Positions 52,106 through 59,512 of a DNA stretch of 64,000 nt are shown here, one piece after another. Every line of letters starts with the position of its first letter. Position 1 is the first letter of the stretch. Below the pieces are notes generated by a model. The model made no database searches. It worked only from the letters and a program-made list of their open reading frames with translations, and was not told the origin of the DNA. Both the position numbers and the translations under genes were made by a program. The stretch is taken from contig NZ_JBKFEY010000002.1 in assembly GCF_046507575.1 (NCBI RefSeq), positions 372,001 to 436,000 on the forward strand. Reading direction: 5' to 3'. This stretch comes from Pontitalea aquivivens. GTDB taxonomy: Bacteria > Pseudomonadota > Alphaproteobacteria > Rhodobacterales > Rhodobacteraceae.

Positions 52106-52235
52106 CAAACAATGAACCCTTGTGTGGGTGATTGTTTGGGTATCCGTGCGCGAATCTGCGGCGGCATAAATCAACCTTTGGTTGTCTAACTTTCTCCGCC
52201 AAAATGGCTTGGATTTGGCGCAGGGGCGCCATTTT
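52106..52235. promoter_or_regulatory. structured intergenic stretch with several inverted repeats
   Basis: Three inverted repeats in 130 bp: CAAACAAT...ATTGTTTG with inner ACCC...GGGT (52106-52138), CAACC-TTT-GGTTG (52172-52184), and AAAATGGC...GCCATTTT (52201-52208 with 52228-52235). The stretch is AT-richer than its surroundings and has no ORF on either strand that I believe. It fits an operator region or the leader/body of a small RNA ahead of the 52321 ORF. Confidence 0.4.
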
Positions 52236-52320
52236 TCCGACATTTCCGGGGTCAATCTTTGGCAACAGGTAGCGATTGTGGCGGTAAAGTTCGAAACCTC
52301 GTCAGCCAAGGACGCCCAGA

Positions 52321-52491
52321 ATGACCAATTTCATCGAAAAAGCCCGCGCCGGTCGCATGAATGCGCTTGCAACCCTTGCCGCAACCCCGGTGGGCCATGC
52401 ACAAACTGCCCGCAATCGGGCGCCCAGTCGCCACAACGTGGTCACCTTCGCCTCAAGTCGTGCGCGGCGGATGGACACGATCCTGACCTGA
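52321..52491 (+). CDS. possible 56-residue small protein
   Basis: An ORF too short for usual cut-offs: MTNFIEKARAGRMNALATL onward, ending SSRARRMDTILT. It is basic, without cysteine or a clear membrane helix. AAGGA at 52308-52312 gives a good ribosome-binding site eight bases before ATG, and a bidirectional terminator follows 22 bases after the stop, so a short transcription unit 52240-52550 is plausible. I do not recognise the protein; it could also be spurious. Confidence 0.35.
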   Translation: MTNFIEKARAGRMNALATLAATPVGHAQTARNRAPSRHNVVTFASSRARRMDTILT

Positions 52492-52513
52492 TCCGTCCCG
52501 CAGGGGGCCTTGA

Positions 52514-52550
52514 AAAAGGGCGCGTGGCAGACCCACGCGCCCTTTTCCTT
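52514..52550. terminator. bidirectional terminator between the small ORF and ettA
   Basis: AAAAGGGCGCGTGG (52514-52527) pairs perfectly with CCACGCGCCCTTTT (52533-52546) around CAGAC. T-runs on both strands: it ends the plus-strand unit and ettA (minus, stop at 52549). The fact that a plus-strand terminator exists here, 470 bp after the acs terminator, supports a transcript between them. Confidence 0.9.
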
Positions 52551-54204
52551 ACCGCGAGAATTTCTTGTATTTCACCCGCTTGGGGTTCACGGAATCGGGA
52601 CCAAGACGGCGGATCTTGTCCTGTTCGTAATCCTCGAAGTTGCCTTCGAAGAATTCCACATGCGCTTCGCCCTCGAATGCCAGGATGTGCGTGCACAGAC
52701 GGTCCAGGAAGAAACGGTCGTGGCTGATGATGACCGCGCAGCCCGCGAAATCCTCGATCGCGGCTTCCAGGGCTTGCAGGGTTTCCACGTCCAGGTCGTT
52801 GGTCGGTTCGTCCAGCAGCAGCACGTTGCCGCCCGATTTCAGCAGCTTGGCCATGTGCACGCGGTTGCGTTCCCCGCCCGACAGCAGGCCCACCTTTTTC
52901 TGCTGGTCCGCGCCCTTGAAGTTGAACGCGCCCACATAGCTGCGGCTGTTCACCTGCGCGTCGCCCAGTTCGATCAGTTCGGCCCCGCCCGAGATTTCCT
53001 CCCAGACGTTCTTGTCGGGGTCCAGCGCGTCGCGCGACTGATCGACATAGGCCAGCTTCACCGTGTCGCCGACGGTGATCGCCCCCGAATCGGGGGTTTC
53101 GTAGCCGGTGATCATCTTCAGCAGGGTCGATTTGCCCGCGCCGTTCGGGCCGATCACGCCCAGAATGCCGCCCGGCGGCAACGAGAAGCTGAGGTTCTCG
53201 ATCAGCAGCTTGTCGCCCATGTGCTTGGTCAGGTTCTCGACCTCGATCACCTTGCCGCCCAGGCGCGGGCCATTGGGGATGATGATCTGGGCCTTGCCCA
53301 CGCGTTCCTTGACCCCTTCCTCGGCCATCTTTTCATAGGCCGAGATCCGGGCCTTGGATTTCGCCTGACGCGCCTTGGCGCCGGCGCGGATCCATTCCAG
53401 TTCCTTTTCCAGAACCTTCTGCTTGGCCTTGTCCTCGCGGGCTTCCTGTTCCATCCGCTTGGCCTTCTGTTCCAGCCAGCTGGAATAGTTGCCCTCATAC
53501 GGAATGCCGCGGCCGCGTTCCAGTTCCAGGATCCAGCTGGTGATGTCGTCCAGGAAATAGCGGTCGTGGGTCACGCACAGGATGGTGCCCTTGTATTCGA
53601 TCAGGTGCTTTTGCAGCCAGGCGATGGTTTCCGCATCCAGGTGGTTGGTCGGTTCGTCCAGCAGCAGCATGTCGGGCGCTTCCAGCAGCAGCTTGCACAG
53701 CGCGACGCGACGGCGTTCCCCGCCTGACAGGGTGCCGACATTGGCGTCATCGGGCGGGCAGCGCAGGGCTTCCATCGCGACATCGACCTGGCTGTCCAGA
53801 TCCCACAGGTTCTCGGCGTCGATTTCGTCCTGCAGCTGGGCCATCTCTTCGGCGGTTTCGTCCGAATAGTTCATCGCCAGTTCGTTGTAGCGATCCAGCT
53901 TGGCCTGTTTTTCGGCCACGCCGAGCATGACGTTGCCGCGCACATCCAGGCTTTCATCCAGTTGCGGTTCCTGCGGCAGATAGCCCACCTTGGCGCCCTT
54001 GGCGGCCCAGGCCTCGCCCGAAAAATCCTTGTCGATGCCGGCCATGATGCGCAGCAGGGTCGATTTCCCCGCGCCGTTGACGCCGACCACCCCGATCTTG
54101 ACGCCCGGAAGAAAGTTCAGGCGGATGTTTTCAAAGCACTTCTTGCCGCCCGGATAGGTCTTCGAAACACCATCCATGTGATAGACATACTGATAGGACG
54201 CCAT
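52549..54204 (-). CDS. ettA: energy-dependent translational throttle ABC-F protein
   Basis: A 551-residue soluble ABC-F ATPase with two ABC domains: Walker A GVNGAGKST and GPNGAGKST, signatures LSGGERRRVALC and LSGGERNRVHMAK, Walker B LLLDEPTNHLD and LLLDEPTNDLD. The inter-domain linker is long, lysine/glutamate-rich and helical (about 245-320), the P-site tRNA interaction motif region. It binds the ribosomal E site and gates elongation by ADP/ATP ratio in E. coli. Length and MASYQYVYHM start match EttA. Confidence 0.95.
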   Translation of the reverse strand: MASYQYVYHMDGVSKTYPGGKKCFENIRLNFLPGVKIGVVGVNGAGKSTLLRIMAGIDKDFSGEAWAAKGAKVGYLPQEPQLDESLDVRGNVMLGVAEKQAKLDRYNELAMNYSDETAEEMAQLQDEIDAENLWDLDSQVDVAMEALRCPPDDANVGTLSGGERRRVALCKLLLEAPDMLLLDEPTNHLDAETIAWLQKHLIEYKGTILCVTHDRYFLDDITSWILELERGRGIPYEGNYSSWLEQKAKRMEQEAREDKAKQKVLEKELEWIRAGAKARQAKSKARISAYEKMAEEGVKERVGKAQIIIPNGPRLGGKVIEVENLTKHMGDKLLIENLSFSLPPGGILGVIGPNGAGKSTLLKMITGYETPDSGAITVGDTVKLAYVDQSRDALDPDKNVWEEISGGAELIELGDAQVNSRSYVGAFNFKGADQQKKVGLLSGGERNRVHMAKLLKSGGNVLLLDEPTNDLDVETLQALEAAIEDFAGCAVIISHDRFFLDRLCTHILAFEGEAHVEFFEGNFEDYEQDKIRRLGPDSVNPKRVKYKKFSR

Positions 54205-54349
54205 TGGAAACCTCGCTCGGGCGGAAAGTCGTTTGCGCGCCTGTTTAGGGGATCAGGTCGCAAGAGGAAAGGGTTGCTCGAAGTCCGGCCGTGCCGAATC
54301 GCAGCCGATCTGCTGCCGTGGTTCTGGTCAAGTCCATATGCCGGATGTT

Positions 54350-54423
54350 GGAGGCGGGTACCGGAATCGAACCGGTCTTCACGGATTTGCAATCCGCTGC
54401 GTAACCTCTCCGCCAACCCGCCG
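54350..54423 (-). tRNA. tRNA-Cys(GCA)
   Basis: A 74-base tRNA on the minus strand with encoded CCA (TGG at 54350-54352). The acceptor GGCGGGT pairs with ACCCGCC; the anticodon loop TTGCAAA holds GCA, flanked by the stem GCGGA/TCCGT; the T-loop is GGTTCGATTCC. Located between ettA and the pcm-like gene. Confidence 0.95.
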
Positions 54424-54599
54424 TTCCTTCGAGGTGAACGTCAATTAGACCATCGCGCTGGATGCCGCAAGGGGGCCGGGCGTGGGTTTCGTGCATCACA
54501 GGCGGGCTGCGGCAGGCTGTCCCGGTGTGCGACGGTTGCCCCGGCAGGGGCGATGTGGCACAAGGATCAGACGGATAACCCAATTTCAAGAGCCCAGAC

Positions 54600-55250
54600 A
54601 TGACCGATTTCGCCGCGCGCCGCACCATGATGGTCGACACCCAGGTCCGACCCAATGACGTGACGAAATTCCCGATCATCGAGGCGATGCTGGCAATTCC
54701 GCGCGAAATTTTTGTTCCTGCGCCGCGCCGTGAGGCCGCCTATGTCGGTGAAAACCTGGACATCGCGCCCGGTCGCGTCATGCTGGAGCCGCGGACGCTG
54801 GCCAAGCTGCTGGATGCGCTGGATGTGACGTCGGGGGATCTTGTGCTCGATATCGGCTGTGGTCTGGGGTATTCGGCCGCAGTCATCGGGCGCATGGCCG
54901 AAGCCGTCGTCATGCTTGAGGAAGAGGGCCTTGCCGCACAGGCCGAGGCCGCCCTGGCGCAGCTGGGCGTGGATAATGTCGCGGTCGTGGCGGGCCCGCT
55001 TGCGGGCGGTGCGGCCAAACACGGTCCCTATGACGTGATCATCGTCGAAGGTGCGGCAGAACAGGTGCCGCAGGCAGTTCTGGATCAGCTGAAGGAAGGC
55101 GGCCGGATCGGCTGTCTGTTCATGGAAAAGGCGCTGGGTGTGGCGCGCATCGGCCGCAAGATCGATGGCCAGGTGACCTGGCGCTATTCATTCAACGCGG
55201 CGGCCCCGGTTTTGCCGGGCTTTGCCGCGGAAAGGGAATTCGCGCTCTGA
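54600..55250 (+). CDS. protein-L-isoaspartate O-methyltransferase-like protein
   Basis: A 216-residue SAM-dependent methyltransferase of the PCMT family: FVPAPRREAAYVGENLDI, LVLDIGCGLGYSAAVIGRMA (motif I) and YDVIIVEGAAEQVP. The C-terminus is shorter than typical Pcm. In many Rhodobacteraceae it precedes tolC, as here, which hints at a role linked to the envelope rather than general protein repair. Ribosome-binding site is weak (AAGAG). Confidence 0.82.
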   Translation: MTDFAARRTMMVDTQVRPNDVTKFPIIEAMLAIPREIFVPAPRREAAYVGENLDIAPGRVMLEPRTLAKLLDALDVTSGDLVLDIGCGLGYSAAVIGRMAEAVVMLEEEGLAAQAEAALAQLGVDNVAVVAGPLAGGAAKHGPYDVIIVEGAAEQVPQAVLDQLKEGGRIGCLFMEKALGVARIGRKIDGQVTWRYSFNAAAPVLPGFAAEREFAL

Positions 55251-55285
55251 CAGGCGGGCGTGGGTGCAATGACGTCGTGATCACA

Positions 55286-55303
55286 GGGGGCGATCCCGCC
55301 CCC
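55286..55303 (+). terminator. GC hairpin between the pcm-like gene and tolC
   Basis: GGGGGCG (55286-55292) pairs with CGCCCCC (55297-55303) around ATCC, then GGTCTTTGCCC. A short T-run follows. Probably a weak terminator or attenuator. Confidence 0.4.
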
Positions 55304-55344
55304 GGTCTTTGCCCTGCCAAAAGAAGCAGGGGAAGTTCATAGGA

Positions 55345-56739
55345 ATGAGGAAGCCAGGCATGTTGCGCAAGACGCTGAAATCGATCACGCTCGCGGGCTT
55401 TGCCGCGCTGAGCTTTGCTGCGGCCCCCGGGGCGGCGCGTGCCGAAACGCTCGCGGATGCGCTGGTCGCGGCCTACCGCAATTCCAACCTGCTGGAACAG
55501 AACCGTGCCACGTTGCGCGCCGCCGATGAGGATGTGGCCGCCGCCATCGCAAGCCTGCGCCCCGTGGTGCAGTGGATCGCCGAGGCGACCTATACCGACA
55601 GCGATGTGCCGCCCCGCGATGTCGAAGATCTTAGTGCTTCGTTGTCGTTGTCGGCGTCGATGGTGCTGTTTGATTTCGGGCAAAGCCAACTGGGCGTCGA
55701 CATTGCCAAGGAAAGCGTTCTGGCGACCCGCGAGGCGCTTGTGGGGGTGGAACAGGACGTTCTGCTGACCGCGATTGCCGCCTATACCGATGTGAAAAGC
55801 GCCTCGCAGCGTCTGGCGATCAACCAGAATTCCGTGCGCGTGATCGGCGAAGAACTGCGCGCAGCCCAGGACCGGTTCGAGGTGGGCGAGGTGACCCGCA
55901 CGGATGTGTCGCTGGCCGAGGCGCGGCTGGCCGCCGCCCGCGCCGCGCAGGTGGCCGCGCAGGGCAGTCTGGAAGTCGCGCGCGAATCCTTCAAGGCTGC
56001 GACAGGGGCCTATCCGGTCAATCCGGCCGCCTTGCCAAAGCCCCCCGCACTGCCGAAATCGCTTGATGAGGCGCGGGCAACGGCGCTGCGCCTGCACCCG
56101 GCGATCAAGCGCGCGCAGCGCCAGGTGACCATCGCCGATCTGCAGGTGGCGCTGTCCGCCAAGCGGCGGATGCCGACGATCAGCGGTTCGGTAGGGGTGT
56201 CGGACCCAAGCGGCACGGGCGCTGGCCTGACGGCGGGGGTGCGGATGTCACAGACTATCTATTCCGGCGGTGCGCTGGCCTCGGCGCATCGCAAGGCGAT
56301 CGCCAATCGCGATGCTGCCCGCGCCGGTCTGGCCCAGGTGGGTGTGCAGATCAGCGAGTCCGTGGCGAATGCCTGGTCCAGCATCGAGGTCGCCCGCGCG
56401 CAGATCCGTGCCATCAACCAGCAGATCGAGGCCGCGACGGTCGCCTACAACGGAGTCAAGGAAGAAGCGACCCTTGGCGCCCGCACGACCCTGGATGTGC
56501 TTGACGCGGAACAGGAATTGCTGAACGCGCAGGCCGACCGCATTGATGCCGAAGCCAATCTGCAGGTAGCGATCTATTCACTTCTTTCGTCTATGGGTCT
56601 TCTGACCGTTGAAAAATTGCAGCTTGGTATCCCGACCTATGATCCCGCGGCCTATTACAACGCGGTGCGTAACGCGCCCGTTACCAGCGTTCAGGGGGAA
56701 AGCCTTGATCGTGTGCTGCGTTCCATCGGCAAGAAGTGA
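55345..56739 (+). CDS. tolC: TolC-family outer-membrane efflux channel
   Basis: A 464-residue outer-membrane factor with a signal peptide (ending near ARA-E). Two homologous halves of long alpha-helical coiled coil, with the sequences SLSASMVLFDFGQSQLG and VRMSQTIYSGGALASAH as the paired strand-turn motifs and TDVSLAEARLAAARA / TTLDVLDAEQELLNAQ as helix-pair motifs. It trimerises into the exit duct for RND/ABC/type I systems. Start ATG 55345 or ATG 55360; the latter has a better ribosome-binding site (GAGGAAG). Confidence 0.92.
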   Translation: MRKPGMLRKTLKSITLAGFAALSFAAAPGAARAETLADALVAAYRNSNLLEQNRATLRAADEDVAAAIASLRPVVQWIAEATYTDSDVPPRDVEDLSASLSLSASMVLFDFGQSQLGVDIAKESVLATREALVGVEQDVLLTAIAAYTDVKSASQRLAINQNSVRVIGEELRAAQDRFEVGEVTRTDVSLAEARLAAARAAQVAAQGSLEVARESFKAATGAYPVNPAALPKPPALPKSLDEARATALRLHPAIKRAQRQVTIADLQVALSAKRRMPTISGSVGVSDPSGTGAGLTAGVRMSQTIYSGGALASAHRKAIANRDAARAGLAQVGVQISESVANAWSSIEVARAQIRAINQQIEAATVAYNGVKEEATLGARTTLDVLDAEQELLNAQADRIDAEANLQVAIYSLLSSMGLLTVEKLQLGIPTYDPAAYYNAVRNAPVTSVQGESLDRVLRSIGKK

Positions 56740-56798
56740 CGCGCCGGTGCCTGGCACGCGCGGCGCGGTGACACCGACCGAACGGGCAGGGGGACGGC

Positions 56799-57914
56799 AT
56801 GTCTGATCCGATGAATTCGCCAGAGATCGAGGATGTCCTTGCCTCGATCCGCCGGCTTGTGTCGCTGGACCCGGTTCCGGTGCGATCCGCGCCGCAGGTG
56901 CATCCCGACCCTGCCCCCCTGCCGCAGGTTTCAGCGCTGGTTGAAGAACCGCCGACTGCCGCCCTGCAGCCTGATGATGCTGATCAAGGTGGTGAGAAAG
57001 CGGCCTTTGAAGACGACGGCTGCCTTGTGCTGACGCCCGCGCTGCGCGTTGAAGGCGAAGAAGAGCTTTCTGCCGAGGCGGTGCCCGCACCTGCTGCGCC
57101 AGATGATCTTGGGGCAGAACTTCAGCGGCTGGAACATACGATCGCCGAACTGGAGGCTGCCGTGGGGGATGTGATCCCGCCGGAAGAGTCGGCCTTGGCT
57201 GGCCCCGGGGAGGGGGATCTCGACACGGTGCCCAAGCCTGCTGAGCCGCATCTGGGTGATCAATCCGGTGCCGATCCTGATATGCTGTCGACGACAGCCC
57301 CCACCCCGGCCTGGCAGGCGGATGATGGGGTTCCCGTGATGGCCGCGGGCGATCTTGAGGAAGAGATTGCGGATGATCCGGGCGCGCCCATGTGGATTGA
57401 CGCCGAAGATGCCCCGGATGGCCCATTTGAAGCCTTGGCCGACGCAGGGGGGCTGGCAGAGGCCTGGGCCGACGATCCCGCGGCGGCTGCGGATGTGGGT
57501 GACGTCGCAGACGCCAGCTGGCTGCCCGACGTTGATGGTATGCATGTCGTTGAAGACCCCGTGCCATCAGACTGGGCCGAGGGGCACGATGCGACGGAGG
57601 AAGGCGATGCGGGCGCGGCGGATGACGATACCCCCCGCCGGCTGCATTTGCATGAGACCCCGCCGGATCACCGCAGCGGCCCAAGGATCCTTCGGTCCCA
57701 GCCCGAAGCGCGGCGGGATGCGGATGATGATGAAGAAGAGAGTCTTTTCGCAGGGGCGGACGCGCTGATTGACGAAGAAACCCTGCGTATTCTGGTGGCG
57801 GATATCATCCGCAAGGAACTACAGGGTACGCTGGGCGAAAGGATCACGCGCAATGTGCGCAAACTTGTCCGGCGTGAAATCCAGCGGGCGCTGAGCAGTC
57901 AGGATTTCGACTGA
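56799..57914 (+). CDS. PopZ-like (DUF2497-type) acidic scaffold protein
   Basis: A 371-residue protein. An N-terminal helix SPEIEDVLASIRRLV (about 7-21) matches the conserved PopZ/DUF2497 start; the last ~47 residues (from about 325: LRILVADIIRKELQG, then LGERITRNVRKLVRREI) form the helical C-terminal region. Between them lie about 300 residues of acidic, proline/aspartate/glutamate-rich, low-complexity sequence, much longer than the linker of the 177-residue Caulobacter PopZ. PopZ forms the pole-organising matrix. Placement right after tolC matches the alphaproteobacterial popZ neighbourhood as I recall it. Identity is inference. Confidence 0.55.
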   Translation: MSDPMNSPEIEDVLASIRRLVSLDPVPVRSAPQVHPDPAPLPQVSALVEEPPTAALQPDDADQGGEKAAFEDDGCLVLTPALRVEGEEELSAEAVPAPAAPDDLGAELQRLEHTIAELEAAVGDVIPPEESALAGPGEGDLDTVPKPAEPHLGDQSGADPDMLSTTAPTPAWQADDGVPVMAAGDLEEEIADDPGAPMWIDAEDAPDGPFEALADAGGLAEAWADDPAAAADVGDVADASWLPDVDGMHVVEDPVPSDWAEGHDATEEGDAGAADDDTPRRLHLHETPPDHRSGPRILRSQPEARRDADDDEEESLFAGADALIDEETLRILVADIIRKELQGTLGERITRNVRKLVRREIQRALSSQDFD

Positions 57915-58075
57915 TCTGTGGCCTGCCGGGCCGATGGTCATTGCTGTGCAAACCTGCTGGCGCGGGTCGGGCCTTGGCAAGGTCAGCGCCCTTTATGACC
58001 ATCACCGCCCCGATCCTGGGGCGGGGTTGAAAGCGGGGCCTGCGGCCCGTTCGTGTTCGTGACCCAGGCAAAACG

Positions 58076-58100
58076 AAACGCGCCCTTTCGGGCGCGTTTT
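58076..58100. terminator. terminator between the PopZ-like gene and the DUF6280-like gene
   Basis: AAACGCGCCC (58076-58085) pairs with GGGCGCGTTT (58090-58099) around TTTC. T-rich tails on both strands make it bidirectional, serving the convergent 56799-57914 and 58122-58442 genes. Confidence 0.8.
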
Positions 58101-58121
58101 CCAAAGGCGGGCTACCTTGTG

Positions 58122-58442
58122 TCAGGCCGCTTCGGCCTCTTCGGCGGCCAAACGGCGTTCACTTTCCTCGCGTGACAGCGCGACCGAGGTGCGCACGCCC
58201 TTCGACACGAATTCCATCAGCCCCTTGACCACGCGTTCGTTCGGATCGATCCCGGCACAGGACAACACTTCGCGCCCATCGCGCGACCGTGCCCAGCGGG
58301 CGATCTGTTCCGGCCCGTTGCCATATTTCTTGTCATCGGCGATCGCATCATCCAATGCGGCCAGCACCACGGCCGCGAAAAGCTTGCGTGCGCGTTGGCC
58401 CTGTTCGTAATTGAATGCGGAGCCGTCAACGAAATCGCGCAT
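58122..58442 (-). CDS. small conserved Rhodobacteraceae protein (DUF6280-like)
   Basis: A 106-residue soluble protein beginning MRDFVDGSAFNYEQGQRARK, with VVLAALDDAIADDKKYGNGP, RDGREVLSCAGIDPNERV and an arginine/glutamate tail. I recognise it as a very conserved small family of the Rhodobacteraceae annotated DUF6280; no function is known. ATG 58442 is preferred over 58445 by the spacing to AAGGA. A candidate promoter lies about 165 bases upstream, leaving a long structured leader. Confidence 0.75.
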   Translation of the reverse strand: MRDFVDGSAFNYEQGQRARKLFAAVVLAALDDAIADDKKYGNGPEQIARWARSRDGREVLSCAGIDPNERVVKGLMEFVSKGVRTSVALSREESERRLAAEEAEAA

Positions 58443-58478
58443 CATTCCGTCCTTTTTATTGCTCTTGCGTTTCCTGGC

Positions 58479-58528
58479 GTAGCGGCAAATATGGCTTTTC
58501 CCATACGATTCGATATGGCCTGCGCTAC
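58479..58528 (-). promoter_or_regulatory. alternative-hairpin leader upstream of the DUF6280-like gene
   Basis: Outer stem GTAGCG/CGCTAC (58523-58528 with 58479-58484). Inside, the minus-strand order is CCATA, TATGG, CCATA (58518-58514, 58505-58501, 58494-58490): the middle TATGG can pair with either CCATA, so two hairpins are mutually exclusive. It sits 37-86 bases before ATG 58442. A regulatory leader is inferred. Confidence 0.35.
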
Positions 58529-58606
58529 ATGGCAGTCATGCGTTTGTTGCATGGCTATCTTGGTCGCGGTCAATATTTCGTCTGGGTGCCACAGTGCAGC
58601 CGCCCA

Positions 58607-58634
58607 TATATAGGCGCGGGCGTTTTCAGATCAA
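58607..58634 (-). promoter_or_regulatory. candidate promoter of the DUF6280-like gene
   Basis: On the minus strand: TTGATC (58634-58629), 16-base spacer, TATATA (58612-58607). The -10 is unusually consensus-like for this GC-rich genome. It predicts a 5' leader of about 155 bases. Confidence 0.5.
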
Positions 58635-58764
58635 CCATTTTTGCCGTAATTCGCAGTTTCCCTGGCATATTGGCGCATTTTCGTCACCAGGGTCGCGCCG
58701 GGTCGGCGGCGCGGCGCTGGTGCCCTGGGCGGCCGGTGCGCGCGAATGTGAACCGCGCGCCCGG

Positions 58765-59496
58765 TCAGTCCAGGTTGACGGTGGCCGCGCCCGCCCGCAT
58801 CGGGCCTTCGGCCCGGTCAAGCCGCAGATGCGCGATGCCGCGCCCGCCCGCCTGGGTGTAAAGCGTGCCCACGACGCGCCCGGCTGCCTCGACCGGGGTG
58901 CCGACCGGGGCGTTGCCCTGCACGCGCACACGCACCAGGCCCTTGCGCAATTCGGTCTTGTGCTTCATCCGCGCGGTTACCTCTTGCCCCACATAACAGC
59001 CCTTGCGGAAATCGACGCCGTTCAGGCGTTCAAAGCCCGCCTCCAGAATGTAGGTGTCGGGCGTCAGCTCGATCCCGGATTCGGGGATGCAATGGGCCAC
59101 GCGGATCGCGTCCCAGTCGGTGCCGTCATCGCCGCCCTCGTGGTCATAAAGCCGCCAGCCAAGCGCGGGGTGGCGCGGGTCGGTGACCGCACCGGCAGGC
59201 GCGGGGCCCGTGCCGCGGCGAACCCGTAGCGCGGTCGGTTCAATCCGTACATCCGCGCGCAGACGATACATCGAAAGCCGCTTGGCCGTGGCCTCGGCCA
59301 GGGGTGCCGCGATGTCCAGCAACACCGTGTCGCCATCGGGAATCAGCAGGAAATCGGCCAGATACTTGCCCTGCGGGGCCAGCAGCGCGGCATAGACCGG
59401 GCCGGTCTCCAGTTTGCGCGCATCATTGCTGATCAGCCCCTGCAAAAAGCTGATCCGGTCCGCGCCGCTGATCCGGAAGATTGCGCGTTCGGCCAT
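58765..59496 (-). CDS. ygfZ: folate-binding YgfZ/GcvT-like protein
   Basis: A 243-residue member of the YgfZ family, which works with IscA-type proteins in maturing certain Fe-S enzymes and binds tetrahydrofolate. The signature KGCYVGQEVTAR starts at Lys165, with Cys167 essential in E. coli. The N-terminus GADRISFLQGLISND is also typical. Shorter than E. coli YgfZ, as usual in alphaproteobacteria. It is 16 bp from the ABC exporter gene on the same strand. Confidence 0.92.
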   Translation of the reverse strand: MAERAIFRISGADRISFLQGLISNDARKLETGPVYAALLAPQGKYLADFLLIPDGDTVLLDIAAPLAEATAKRLSMYRLRADVRIEPTALRVRRGTGPAPAGAVTDPRHPALGWRLYDHEGGDDGTDWDAIRVAHCIPESGIELTPDTYILEAGFERLNGVDFRKGCYVGQEVTARMKHKTELRKGLVRVRVQGNAPVGTPVEAAGRVVGTLYTQAGGRGIAHLRLDRAEGPMRAGAATVNLD

Positions 59497-59512
59497 CCTG
59501 GCCCCCCCTTGT

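Larger units (their letters stand above)
58443..58764. other. 322-bp gap between the DUF6280-like gene and ygfZ
   Basis: The region is AT-richer than its surroundings between 58450 and 58690. It contains a minus-strand promoter candidate (TATATA 58612-58607, spacer 16, TTGATC 58634-58629) and, between that and the ATG, a set of alternative hairpins. The rest (58690-58764) is GC-rich and shows nothing I can name. A plus-strand open frame (58415-58861) crosses it but runs into ygfZ antisense and is not convincing. Confidence 0.5.

Noticed and set aside
58415..58861. Plus-strand open frame of about 148 codons across the DUF6280-ygfZ gap
   Set aside because: It overlaps the 5' end of the DUF6280-like gene and the 3' end of ygfZ antisense, has no ribosome-binding site and no recognisable domain; the AT-rich part is better explained by a promoter and leader on the minus strand.
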